64,000 bases of DNA from Aquipseudomonas ullengensis (GTDB lineage: Bacteria; Pseudomonadota; Gammaproteobacteria; Pseudomonadales; Pseudomonadaceae): contig NZ_JACJUD010000006.1 in the NCBI RefSeq assembly GCF_014174475.1, forward strand, positions 1 through 64,000, written 5' to 3'. This document shows, in pieces, positions 25,554 to 34,512 of this stretch; within the stretch, counting starts at the first letter, position 1, and each line of letters starts with the position of its first letter. The translations under genes were made by a program, and so were the position numbers. The notes below the pieces were generated by a model. It saw nothing but the letters and a program-made list of their open reading frames with translations. It had not been told where the DNA came from and searched no databases.

Positions 25554-27943
25554 GACACGTGCTCCTCTTGCTCCACTGCGATCCTCACGCTGAGGGTGGT
25601 GCCCTCACCGGCCTGGCTGTCGATCTGCAGGCTACCGCCGAGCATCAATACCCGCTCGCGCATGCCCACCAGGCCGAAGGATTGTGCGCGCACCGCGCCC
25701 GCATCGAAACCCTGACCATCGTCGCTGATGCTCAGGCACAGCTGGCCCGCGTCCACCTCCAGGCGGATTTCCACGGTGTGCGCCTGGGCGTGGCGCATGA
25801 CATTGGTCAGCGCCTCCTGCAGCACGCGGAACAGGCCGATGGCCTTGGCGTCGGACAGTGCCGGCAACTGCTCGGGCACCAGCACCAGGCAGGGAATCTG
25901 CGTGCGCGCCTCGAAGCGCCGGCCCTGCCACTCGATGGCCGAGCCGATGCCGGCATCGAGGATCGGCGGGCGCAACGCCGTGGCCACGTCGCGCACCAGC
26001 TGGAACAGGTTGGCGATCAGTTTCTTCATGCTCTCCAGGCGCTCGCCGAGGCCCGGATCGAGGTTGCCGAAGGCCAGTTCGCACATCGAGGTCTCCAGCT
26101 TGAGCACAGTCAGCACCTGGCCCAGTTCGTCGTGCACTTCGCGGGCGATGCGCGCCTTTTCTTCCTCGCGCACGCTTTCCAGGTGCGCCGACAGCTCGCG
26201 CAACTGCGCCCGCGACTCGCCCAGGGCCAGCTCGATGGCCTTGTTGTCGCTGATGTCCCAGACCACGCCGTCCCACACCACATGCTCGTCGCCCAGGTGG
26301 CGGGCACTGGCCTTGATGTCGGCCCAGCGCTCACGGCCGTCACGGGTGAGAATGCGCCCCTGCCACTGCCAGTCGCTGGCCGCCTCGATGGCGGCATCCT
26401 GGGTCGCGTGGTAGCGCGCGCGATCATCGGGATGCACCAGGCTGCGGATACCGAAATCCGCCGCCATGATCTGCGCCGCCGGGTAGCCCACCAGCTGCTC
26501 GCTGCCTTCGCTGATGTAGGCGAAGTCCACCGGCGCGCCGGGCAATGGGCGTTCCAGGCGGAACACCAGCCCCGGCACGTTGCCGGCGATGCCCTTGAGG
26601 CGCGCCTCGCTCTCTTCCAGCGCGGCGCGCACACGGCGCCGCTCGGTGACGTCGGTGAGGTACACCACCAGGTACTCGGCTTCGCGAAAGCGCAGGAAAC
26701 TCAGCGACACGTCTACCGGCAGCAGGCTGCCGTCGGCGCGCAGGCAGCTGCTCTCGAAGTTCAGCGCGCCCTCCTCCTGGGCCCGCACCCGCCGCCACAG
26801 GCCGAGCCAGCGATCCATGCCCAGCCCCGGCTCGATTTCCTGCAGCGGCCGGTCGACCAAGGCGCCGGCCGCGTGGCCGAGCATCTGCTCCACCGCCCGA
26901 TTGGCATAGCGCACCCGGCTGTCCCAGTTGACCCAGAGAATGCCCACCGTGCTGTGATCGATGGAAAACTGCGCCAGACGCAACGCCTCCTCCGCCACCT
27001 CGCGCAGCGCCAGGGCCTGGCGCGCTTCCAGCAGCCCCCGCTCCAGGCGAGTGCGCTGGCGCCGCAGCACCACCAGCAAGGCGCCGCTGAGCAATAGCAA
27101 CGCAGCGAGCAGCACGCTGAGGTTGCGCCAGAACCCGGCCGACTGGCCCAGCCCCGGCGTGCGCGCACTCAGCCAACGCTGTTGCAGGCGCTCCAGTTGC
27201 TGGGGCGGCAACTCGTGCAGGGCGCGGTCGATGATCACCGCCAGTTGCGGCCAGTCGCGCCGGGTGCCGATGCGCAGCAACTGCGGCAGGCCCACATCGC
27301 CCACCACCGCCACCCGGGCGAACTCGCTTTCCTGGGTCAGGCGACTGAGCTGGGCCTGGTCGATCACCGCGTAGCGCACGTCCTGCGCCAGCAAGGCCTG
27401 TAGCGCCTGGCGATCGGACGCCTGGCCGCGCAGGTTGAGGTTGAAGTAGTTGCCCTGCAGGTAATCGGCGATGGCGCTGGGCATGCGCACCGCCACGGCG
27501 TCACCGGCGCCGAGCTGCTCCAGCTCCACCGCGCCAGTGCCCTGGCGCTCGCCCACCAGCAGGTGCGGCACGCGCAAGTAGGGATCGGAGAACAGCCACA
27601 GGCGCAGGGCCGCGGGGGTCTGGGTCAGTCCCGGCGCGAGATCGATACGCCCCTCGCGCAGGGCGGCCTCCAGTGCCGGCTGATCGGTGAAGCTGTGCCA
27701 GCTCAGCTCGACGGCCAGGCTCTGCGCCAGGGTATCCATCAGCTCGACACTGAGCCCGGAGAGCTGCTGCTGACGGCGCACATACTGCGCATGCGGGGCC
27801 TGCAACACCACGCCCACCCGCAGCCGTGGGTGCTCGCCGAGCCAGGCGCGCTGCTCGGTACTCAGCGCCACCGGCGCAGTCGGCGCCGCCAGCAACCAGG
27901 CGGGAGCGAGCAGGAGCAGGCAACAGCAGAACACTCGAATCAT
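25550..27943 (-). CDS. agtS: sensor histidine kinase with periplasmic SBP_bac_3 domain (AgtS-like)
   Basis: A 797-aa inner-membrane kinase. It has a signal/anchor (about 1-22), a periplasmic solute-binding (SBP_bac_3) domain to about residue 265, a transmembrane helix (about 280-300), two or three PAS segments, and a HisKA_3 dimerisation domain with the phospho-His in IAREVHDELGQVL. The HATPase shows ISDDGQGFD and FGLVGMRERV. The ATG at 27943 is preferred to upstream TTG codons. The sensor module resembles the binding proteins of amino-acid importers, so direct ligand sensing is likely. Confidence 0.88.
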   Translation of the reverse strand: MIRVFCCCLLLLAPAWLLAAPTAPVALSTEQRAWLGEHPRLRVGVVLQAPHAQYVRRQQQLSGLSVELMDTLAQSLAVELSWHSFTDQPALEAALREGRIDLAPGLTQTPAALRLWLFSDPYLRVPHLLVGERQGTGAVELEQLGAGDAVAVRMPSAIADYLQGNYFNLNLRGQASDRQALQALLAQDVRYAVIDQAQLSRLTQESEFARVAVVGDVGLPQLLRIGTRRDWPQLAVIIDRALHELPPQQLERLQQRWLSARTPGLGQSAGFWRNLSVLLAALLLLSGALLVVLRRQRTRLERGLLEARQALALREVAEEALRLAQFSIDHSTVGILWVNWDSRVRYANRAVEQMLGHAAGALVDRPLQEIEPGLGMDRWLGLWRRVRAQEEGALNFESSCLRADGSLLPVDVSLSFLRFREAEYLVVYLTDVTERRRVRAALEESEARLKGIAGNVPGLVFRLERPLPGAPVDFAYISEGSEQLVGYPAAQIMAADFGIRSLVHPDDRARYHATQDAAIEAASDWQWQGRILTRDGRERWADIKASARHLGDEHVVWDGVVWDISDNKAIELALGESRAQLRELSAHLESVREEEKARIAREVHDELGQVLTVLKLETSMCELAFGNLDPGLGERLESMKKLIANLFQLVRDVATALRPPILDAGIGSAIEWQGRRFEARTQIPCLVLVPEQLPALSDAKAIGLFRVLQEALTNVMRHAQAHTVEIRLEVDAGQLCLSISDDGQGFDAGAVRAQSFGLVGMRERVLMLGGSLQIDSQAGEGTTLSVRIAVEQEEHVS

Positions 27944-28083
27944 GCGCAACAACTCAGGCGGCGCAGGCCGCTCGCAAGGTCAATCGGCATACCTTACCCC
28001 GCCCTTCCGGGTCTTTCCTAACACTGACAAAACGCCGGCCAACGCTTAGGCTGCAAGCATCATTCGCCACCACGACTGCTGAG

Positions 28084-29124
28084 ATGTCCCCACTACTGCG
28101 CCCGACCCTGCTTGCCCTGTGCCTGGGCCTCTGCCTGAGCCCGACCCTGCACGCCGAAGAGACGCCTGCCGCCGAGCAGCCCGCCAGCGACAGCGCCGCC
28201 GCCAAAGATGCTGAAGGCGGCGAGGACAAGTCCACCGACAAACCCGCCGAAGTCCCCCGCGTGCCGCTCGACGAGCGCACCAGTGCCGAGGCCGGCGCGC
28301 TCGAACGGCAACTGCCGCAAACCGAGCAACAACAACTGCAGGCGGGCGACGAACGCTTCCTGGCCTTGTGGAAGCCGGCCAATGCCGCCGAAGCCACGGG
28401 CGTGGTGATCCTGGTTCCCGGCGCCGACGAGACCGCCGACTGGCCCAGCGTGATCGGCCCGCTGCGCACCAAGCTGACCAATGCCGGCTGGAGCACCTTG
28501 AGCCTGACCCTGCCGGACAGCCCGGCGGCGCCCCTGCCCACCGCCATCCTGCCGCAGCCGATCGTGGTCGCCCCGCCCGTCGATACCAGCGCCGCAGCGA
28601 GCCAGGAGCAAGACCCCGCCAGCGCCGACAAACCAGCCGCGGACGCAGCAGCCGCACCGGTCGCAGAGCCTGCTCCCGCCGCGCCACCCGTGGATCCGGC
28701 GGTACGCGTGTTCGCCCGCATCGAGGCCGGTATCGCCTACGCCGAACAACAGGGCGCGCAGTCCATCGTCCTGCTCGGGCATGGCGATGGCGCCTACTGG
28801 GCCGCGCTGTTCCTCGCCGAGAAGAAACCGACCCAGGTGGAAAACCTGCTGACCGTGGCCGCGCACCTGCCGGCCGGCCAGCAGCCGCCCCTGGAAGAAC
28901 TTATCCCGGGGCTCAAGCTGGCCACCGGCGACTTCTTCTACAAGGACCAGGCCAGCGACCGCAGCGACGCCGTCAAACGCCTGCAGGCCAGCAAACGCCT
29001 GGCCCACCCGAGCTACGTGCAGGTTGCGCTCAAGGCCTTGCCGGGCAACAACGACGCCGAACAGGAACAGCTCTACCGACGCATCCGCGGCTGGCTGGAC
29101 AAGCAGCTACCGGCAAAGAAATAA
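28084..29124 (+). CDS. DUF3530 family protein (alpha/beta-hydrolase-like), exported
   Basis: A 346-aa protein with a signal peptide (LALCLGLCLSPTLHAEE, cut near residue 23). A Glu/Ala/Ser-rich stretch follows, then a fold resembling an alpha/beta hydrolase: GVVILVPGADETADWP and QSIVLLGHGDGAYWAA. A low-complexity Ala/Pro insertion (about residues 165-205) interrupts the core. There is no clear GxSxG; the equivalent site reads GHGDG, so hydrolase activity is doubtful. Function unknown. It is divergent from agtS. Confidence 0.75.
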   Translation: MSPLLRPTLLALCLGLCLSPTLHAEETPAAEQPASDSAAAKDAEGGEDKSTDKPAEVPRVPLDERTSAEAGALERQLPQTEQQQLQAGDERFLALWKPANAAEATGVVILVPGADETADWPSVIGPLRTKLTNAGWSTLSLTLPDSPAAPLPTAILPQPIVVAPPVDTSAAASQEQDPASADKPAADAAAAPVAEPAPAAPPVDPAVRVFARIEAGIAYAEQQGAQSIVLLGHGDGAYWAALFLAEKKPTQVENLLTVAAHLPAGQQPPLEELIPGLKLATGDFFYKDQASDRSDAVKRLQASKRLAHPSYVQVALKALPGNNDAEQEQLYRRIRGWLDKQLPAKK

Positions 29125-29138
29125 GAGGCTACGTAGCG

Positions 29139-29906
29139 TTAGCGGAAGCCGTGCCGCTGGCGTACCAGCTCGTAGGCGGCCTGCAGTTCACGGGTCTTGT
29201 CGGTGGCACTGCGCAGCTGCGCCGCACTGGCGCCGCTACCGACCAGTTTGTCCGGGTGATGGCGACTGAGCAGCCGCCGGTAGGCCCGCTTGATCACCGC
29301 CGGCTCGCTCTGCGCCTCGACGCCAAGCAGGCGCAAGGCCGAACGGTAATCGCCAGGCGTCAGCTCCCGCGCCGGCTTGGCGGGTTCGTACTCGTCAGCC
29401 AGGGCTTTGAGCGCATCGCGCTTCCAGCCCAGCAACTGCCCCCACTCCTGGATCAACTGGTATTCCGCCGCACTGACCCGGCCATCGGCCCAGGCCATGC
29501 GCCAGCAGGTGCGCAACAGCACTTCGCCGCGCTCGCGGCGTTGCTGCAAGGCCCGCAGCGGCCCCTGCAGCGCTTGCTCGGCCTGCTTGCCGCGCGCGAA
29601 GGCCTCCATCGCCCGGCGCAATGCGCCGTCATCCAGCCCCAGGCGCTGCATTTCGTCACGCGCCATGCGGATATGACTGTCCAGCACCCGCCCATCACAT
29701 TTCGCCAGACGGCCGAGGAGCATGAACAGCAGCTCATCGTCATCCATCTCGCGCTCGCGCAGCAGCAAGCCCCGCACCTGGGCCCAGGACTGCAGGCGCA
29801 ACTGACGCGCCAGCAATTGCCCCAGCAAGCCGCCCAGCAGCGCACCGGGAATGCTCGCCAGGGCCCAGCCAGCCGCAGCGCCCAGCAGGGTTATCGACCA
29901 GAGCAC
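29139..29906 (-). CDS. djlA: DjlA-like membrane co-chaperone
   Basis: A 255-aa protein with an N-terminal membrane segment (WSITLLGAAAGWALASIPGALLGG), a TerB-like helical domain in the middle, and a C-terminal J domain with the HPD motif in RLLSRHHPDKLVG. DjlA partners DnaK. The GTG at 29906 lies one base after the murU stop and has GGAGG inside the end of murU; the longer frame to 30062 is antisense-like overlap. Third gene of the amgK-murU-djlA operon. Confidence 0.85.
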   Translation of the reverse strand: MLWSITLLGAAAGWALASIPGALLGGLLGQLLARQLRLQSWAQVRGLLLREREMDDDELLFMLLGRLAKCDGRVLDSHIRMARDEMQRLGLDDGALRRAMEAFARGKQAEQALQGPLRALQQRRERGEVLLRTCWRMAWADGRVSAAEYQLIQEWGQLLGWKRDALKALADEYEPAKPARELTPGDYRSALRLLGVEAQSEPAVIKRAYRRLLSRHHPDKLVGSGASAAQLRSATDKTRELQAAYELVRQRHGFR

Positions 29907-29907
29907 G

Positions 29908-30576
29908 TCAGGCCTCCACCACCAGGCGCTCGACCTCGGCAAGGCGCTCATGGGTACCAACGTCGATCCAGCGCCCGGTGAAGTGTTCACCGCTGATCTG
30001 CTGCGCCGCCATGGCCTGGCGCAGCAGGGGCGCCAGTTTGAAGGCGCCCGGCTGGCAGCCATCGAACAGCTGTGGATGCAGCACCGCGATACCGCTGTAG
30101 GTCAGGCTCGGCCGATCAGCCGCCGCGTCGCTGACCTGCCCGGCCTGCAGCTGAAAGTCACCCGCTTGGTGATGACCAGGATTGTCCACCAGCACCAAGT
30201 GGCCCAAGCCGGTCAGTGGGCGACGCAGGGCAGCGAAGTCGTAGTCGGTCCAGATATCGCCATTGACCACCACAAACGGCTCATCGCCCAGCAACGGCAG
30301 GGCGCGGAAAATCCCGCCACCGGTTTCCAGCGGCTCGCCTTCGGCGGAATAAACGATGCTCAGGCCGAAGCGCGAGCCATCGCCCAGGTAGTCCTCGATC
30401 TGCTGACCAAGCCAGGCATGGTTGATCACCAGCTCGCGAAACCCGGCAGCCGCCAGCGCGCGCACGTGAAACTCGATCAGCGGCACGCCACCCGCGCGCA
30501 CCAGCGGCTTGGGTGTGTGCAGGGTCAGCGGACGCAGGCGCTCGCCCTTGCCCGCCGCAAGAATCATCGCCTTCAT
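29908..30576 (-). CDS. murU: N-acetylmuramate alpha-1-phosphate uridylyltransferase
   Basis: Converts MurNAc-1-P and UTP to UDP-MurNAc in the recycling route that bypasses de novo MurA/MurB and so lowers fosfomycin sensitivity. The 222-aa nucleotidyltransferase has the signature AMILAAGKGERLRPLTLHTPKPLV and metal-binding VVNGDIWTDYDF. It overlaps amgK by 4 bp. Confidence 0.92.
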   Translation of the reverse strand: MKAMILAAGKGERLRPLTLHTPKPLVRAGGVPLIEFHVRALAAAGFRELVINHAWLGQQIEDYLGDGSRFGLSIVYSAEGEPLETGGGIFRALPLLGDEPFVVVNGDIWTDYDFAALRRPLTGLGHLVLVDNPGHHQAGDFQLQAGQVSDAAADRPSLTYSGIAVLHPQLFDGCQPGAFKLAPLLRQAMAAQQISGEHFTGRWIDVGTHERLAEVERLVVEA

Positions 30577-31598
30577 GCCGGCTGGGTCTCCCGCTGCGGC
30601 AGGCTGGCCAGCAGCTCGCCGAGCACCGCCAGCTCCGGCCGGCGCGCCAATACCGCTTCTATATAGGAGAAGAACCGCGGCACATCGCCCAGGTACTTGG
30701 GTTTGCCATCACGGTGGCAGATGCGCGCGAAGATGCCGATCACCTTGAGGTGGCGCTGCACGCCCATCAGGTCGCTGGCGCGGTGGAACTCGGCAAAACT
30801 CTCCGGCAGTTCGATGCCGGCCTCGCGGGCTAGTTGCCAGTAGCGCTGCAGCCAGCCCGCAACGCGCTCCTCGGGCCAACTGAGGAAGGCATCCTTGAAC
30901 AGGCTGGTAACGTCGTAGCTGACCGGGCCGAGCACCGCATCCTGGAAATCCAGCACGCCGGGGTTGGGCGTGCTCAGCATCAGGTTGCGCGGCATGTAGT
31001 CGCGATGCACCAGCACCCTCGGCTGGGCCAGGGCGCTGTTGACCAGCAGATCGCAGACCTGCTGCCACTGCGCCTGCTGGGCGGCATCCAGCTCAACACC
31101 GAGGTGGCGCTGCAGGTACCAGTCCGGGAACAACTGCAATTCGCGGCGCAGCAGGGCGTCGTCATAGGCCGGCAGCAGGCCTTCGACCGGCAGTTTCTGC
31201 AGCGCGATCAGCGCTTGCAGGGCTTGGTCGAACAGGGCATCGGCATTGTCCGCTGTCAGTACTTCCAGCCAGGTCTGGCTGCCCAGATCGTCCAGCACCA
31301 GGAAACCACGCGGCAGATCGGCCGCCAGAATCCGCGGCACATGCACGCCGGCTTCGGCCAGCAAGCCAGCCATCTTGACGAAGGGGCGGCAGTCTTCCTG
31401 GGGCGGCGGCGCATCCATCAGGATCAAGCTGCGGCCATTACCTTCCCAGCGGAAATAGCGGCGGAAACTGGCGTCACTGCTGGCCGGGGTGAAGCGCTCG
31501 CAACGTGCCTCACCCCAGTTATGTTGTGCGAACAATGCGGGCAAACACTCATCCAGCCAGCCCTGCAGGAGCTCTAGGCGTACATCTTGATCAGGCAT
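30573..31598 (-). CDS. amgK: N-acetylmuramate/N-acetylglucosamine 1-kinase
   Basis: Phosphorylates MurNAc at C1, the step before MurU. The 341-aa protein has an aminoglycoside phosphotransferase fold with the catalytic loop VHRDYMPRNLML and the metal-binding VLDFQDAVLGPVSYD. GGAGA lies upstream of the ATG. Promoter of the amgK-murU-djlA operon should lie in 31599-31725, shared with the divergent lptD. Confidence 0.92.
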   Translation of the reverse strand: MPDQDVRLELLQGWLDECLPALFAQHNWGEARCERFTPASSDASFRRYFRWEGNGRSLILMDAPPPQEDCRPFVKMAGLLAEAGVHVPRILAADLPRGFLVLDDLGSQTWLEVLTADNADALFDQALQALIALQKLPVEGLLPAYDDALLRRELQLFPDWYLQRHLGVELDAAQQAQWQQVCDLLVNSALAQPRVLVHRDYMPRNLMLSTPNPGVLDFQDAVLGPVSYDVTSLFKDAFLSWPEERVAGWLQRYWQLAREAGIELPESFAEFHRASDLMGVQRHLKVIGIFARICHRDGKPKYLGDVPRFFSYIEAVLARRPELAVLGELLASLPQRETQPA

Positions 31599-31725
31599 TA
31601 CAAGGGTCTCCGACGGCGCTAGCCGTTGTGCGGGTCATGCTTTATTATCCAGCATCTTTTTTCGCCCATCGAGAGGCGTGCGGCCCCCGCGGGTCGAAGG
31701 CGCGCAGGAAGCCCGGACTAACAAG

Positions 31726-34512
31726 ATGGCAGTAAAAATCCCCGTGTTCCGTAAAAAATTCCCATTGCTGGTGACTGGCAGTTTGCTGGCCCTGCAACCA
31801 ATAAGCACCTCTTTCGTCATGGCTGCCGAGCAGTTCGACTGCCAGCCTTCCGCCGGTAGCTGGGCGTGCGCCCCGAAAGCCAACTCCGCCAGCCAGATAC
31901 CACGCCCGCTGCACAGCGACAGTGCTGTCAGCTCCGTGGCCGGCACCAGCGCCGCGGCAGCAGTCGCCGGCGCGGCCAGCGTCGATGAGTCCGGACAACC
32001 GCGCCCCGTGCTGGTCACCGAGAGCGAAGGCAAAGGGTTGGCCAGTCGCAGTGCTGACTACAGCCACCTCGACTGGGTTCCGCGCGACAAGCTGACCACC
32101 GCCCAACTGGCGGAAGTCGGCCCGTACTGCGCAGGCTCCTACGTCGAGCCGCTGCGCCCGGGTATGAGCGACAACACGCCGATGGACGAGTCGCCCATGT
32201 TCGTCTCGGCCAAGGTATCGCGCTACGAGCAGGAAAAGCAGACCGCCACCCTCGCCGGTGACGTGGTGTTGCGCCAGTCGAGCATGCAGATCGAGGCCGA
32301 CGAGGCCAGCCTGCACCAGGCGGAAAACCGCGGCGAACTGGTCGGCAACGTCAAGCTGCGCGACAAGGGTTCGCTGGTCGTCGGCGATCGCGCCGAAATC
32401 CAGCTGGACAACGGCGAAGCCAAGATCGAGAACGCCGAGTATGTGATCCACGAAGGCCACGTACGCGGCAGCGCGCTCTACGCCAAGCGCGCAGAGACCG
32501 CCATCATCCGCCTCAAGGATGGCACCTTCACCCGTTGCGAGCCGGGCAACAATGCCTGGCACCTGAAGGGCAACAACATCAAGCTGGATCCGGCCACCGG
32601 TTTCGGCACCGCGACCAACGTGACCCTGCGGGTGAAAGACATTCCAGTCTTCTACACCCCGTACATGTACTTCCCGATCGATGATCGCCGCCAGTCCGGC
32701 TTCCTCACGCCGAGTTTCGGCAGCGGCAGCGACACCGGCGTCTACCTGCAGACCCCGTACTACTTCAACCTCGCGCCGAACTACGACGCCACCCTCTATC
32801 CGACCGTGATGACCAATCGCGGCCTGTTGATGGAAGGTGAGGTTCGCTACCTGACCAAGAGCAGCGAAGGCCAGTTCGGCGGCGCGTTCCTGGACGACCA
32901 GGAAGACGAACGCAAGCTGCAGTCCGAGTACGAAGACCAGCGCTGGCTGATCAACTGGCAAAACAAGAGCGGCCTGGATTCGCGCCTGCTGGCCGAAGTC
33001 GACTACACCGACATCAGCGACCCCTACTACTTCCAGGACCTGAACAGCGACCTCGGCATCGAAACACCGAGCTACGTCGATCAGCGCGGCACCCTGACCT
33101 GGCGTGGCGACAGCTACACCGCCCGCCTGAACGCCCAGGCCTATGAAATGGCCACCGTTACCGACATCACGCCGTACGACCGCCTGCCGCAACTGACCCT
33201 GGACGGCGCCCTGCCCTTCCAGCCGGGCGGCCTGAACTTCGCCTATGGCACCGAGTTCGTGCGTTTCGACCGCGATCTGCGCACCGGCAACTTCAGCGAC
33301 AAAGATGGCAACCTGACCCCTTGGTACGACACGCGAATCCAGGGTTTGGCACGCGCCAACGGCGATCGCGCCCATGTCGAGCCGAGCGTAAGCCTGCCAC
33401 TGAGCTCCAGCTGGGGCTTCTTCACGCCAAAGATCAAGTACCTGCAGACCGAGTACGACCTGGATATCGACCAGCGCGGCAAGAACACCCTACTGGCCGA
33501 GCAGGACTACAGCAGCAGCCAGAGCCGCGGCGTTGGCATGTTCAATCTAGACAGCGGCCTGTACTTCGACCGCAATACCCAGCTGTTCGGCAACAACTAC
33601 CGGCAGACCCTGGAACCACGCCTGTTCTACCTCTATGTCCCAGAGGAAGACCAGACCGACATCCCGGTGTTCGACACCAGCGAAAGCACCTTCAGCTATT
33701 CGTCGTTGTTCCGCGAGAACCGCTTCACCGGCAAAGATCGCATCGGCGACGAGAACAAGCTGTCCCTGGGCGTGACCAACCGCTGGATCGAGTCGAATGG
33801 CTTCGAGCGCCAGCGCTTCAGCCTCGGCCAGGCGATCTACTTTGCCGACCGCGAAGTCCAGCTGCCGGGCATCGACTACCGCTCACGGGATGAGGCGCAA
33901 GCCGATGTATCGCCCTATGCCCTCGAGTACCTGTATCGCTTCAACCGCGACTGGCGCCTGTCGTCCGACTTCAACTGGGACCCGGACAGCCACAGCACCC
34001 GCTCCGGTAGCGTGATGTTCCACTACCAGCCGGAAGACAACCCGAACAAGGTGATCAACGCTGGCTATCGCTACCGCAACGACACCGTGCGTTACGATCA
34101 GTCCACCGGTAACTGGGTGGTTGGTGGTGGCGACTACGGCACCCCGGGCACCCCGGGCTACATCAAGGACTACTACAAGATCGACCAGCACGACCTCTCG
34201 GTCATCTGGCCGGTGGTCCCGCAGTGGAGCGTGATTGCCCGCTGGCAGCATGACTACAACCGCAGCCGCACCCTCGAAGCCTTCGGTGGTTTCGAATACG
34301 ACAGCTGCTGCTGGAAGCTGCGTCTGATCAACCGCTACTGGGTTGATTATGACGAAACCACCCTCAACCCCTCCGAAAACGACGAAGGCGATCACGGCAT
34401 CTTCCTGCAGATCGTCCTCAAAGGCCTCGGCGGCGTAGTGGGCAACAAGGTAGGCAGCTTCCTCGACAAAGGCATTCAAGGTTATAGCGAACGTGAAGAA
34501 CAAGCTTTCTGA
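31726..34512 (+). CDS. lptD: LPS-assembly outer-membrane protein
   Basis: Beta-barrel that inserts lipopolysaccharide into the outer leaflet with LptE. The 928-aa protein has a signal peptide (LLVTGSLLALQPISTSFVMAAE), a Pseudomonas-type N-terminal extension with DCQPSAGSWAC, an OstA/LptA-like periplasmic domain (about 155-300) and a C-terminal barrel. Cysteines that could form the interdomain disulfides are seen in the N-terminal part and as the adjacent pair in DSCCWKL near the C-terminus. The ATG at 31726 fits the signal peptide; a frame opening at 31678 adds 16 residues. It overlaps surA by 20 bp. Confidence 0.95.
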   Translation: MAVKIPVFRKKFPLLVTGSLLALQPISTSFVMAAEQFDCQPSAGSWACAPKANSASQIPRPLHSDSAVSSVAGTSAAAAVAGAASVDESGQPRPVLVTESEGKGLASRSADYSHLDWVPRDKLTTAQLAEVGPYCAGSYVEPLRPGMSDNTPMDESPMFVSAKVSRYEQEKQTATLAGDVVLRQSSMQIEADEASLHQAENRGELVGNVKLRDKGSLVVGDRAEIQLDNGEAKIENAEYVIHEGHVRGSALYAKRAETAIIRLKDGTFTRCEPGNNAWHLKGNNIKLDPATGFGTATNVTLRVKDIPVFYTPYMYFPIDDRRQSGFLTPSFGSGSDTGVYLQTPYYFNLAPNYDATLYPTVMTNRGLLMEGEVRYLTKSSEGQFGGAFLDDQEDERKLQSEYEDQRWLINWQNKSGLDSRLLAEVDYTDISDPYYFQDLNSDLGIETPSYVDQRGTLTWRGDSYTARLNAQAYEMATVTDITPYDRLPQLTLDGALPFQPGGLNFAYGTEFVRFDRDLRTGNFSDKDGNLTPWYDTRIQGLARANGDRAHVEPSVSLPLSSSWGFFTPKIKYLQTEYDLDIDQRGKNTLLAEQDYSSSQSRGVGMFNLDSGLYFDRNTQLFGNNYRQTLEPRLFYLYVPEEDQTDIPVFDTSESTFSYSSLFRENRFTGKDRIGDENKLSLGVTNRWIESNGFERQRFSLGQAIYFADREVQLPGIDYRSRDEAQADVSPYALEYLYRFNRDWRLSSDFNWDPDSHSTRSGSVMFHYQPEDNPNKVINAGYRYRNDTVRYDQSTGNWVVGGGDYGTPGTPGYIKDYYKIDQHDLSVIWPVVPQWSVIARWQHDYNRSRTLEAFGGFEYDSCCWKLRLINRYWVDYDETTLNPSENDEGDHGIFLQIVLKGLGGVVGNKVGSFLDKGIQGYSEREEQAF

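Noticed and set aside
31645..33375. 576-codon open frame antisense to lptD
   Set aside because: High GC and codon bias create long antisense frames; composition is Val/Ala/Gly-rich with no recognisable domain, and lptD is certain on the other strand.
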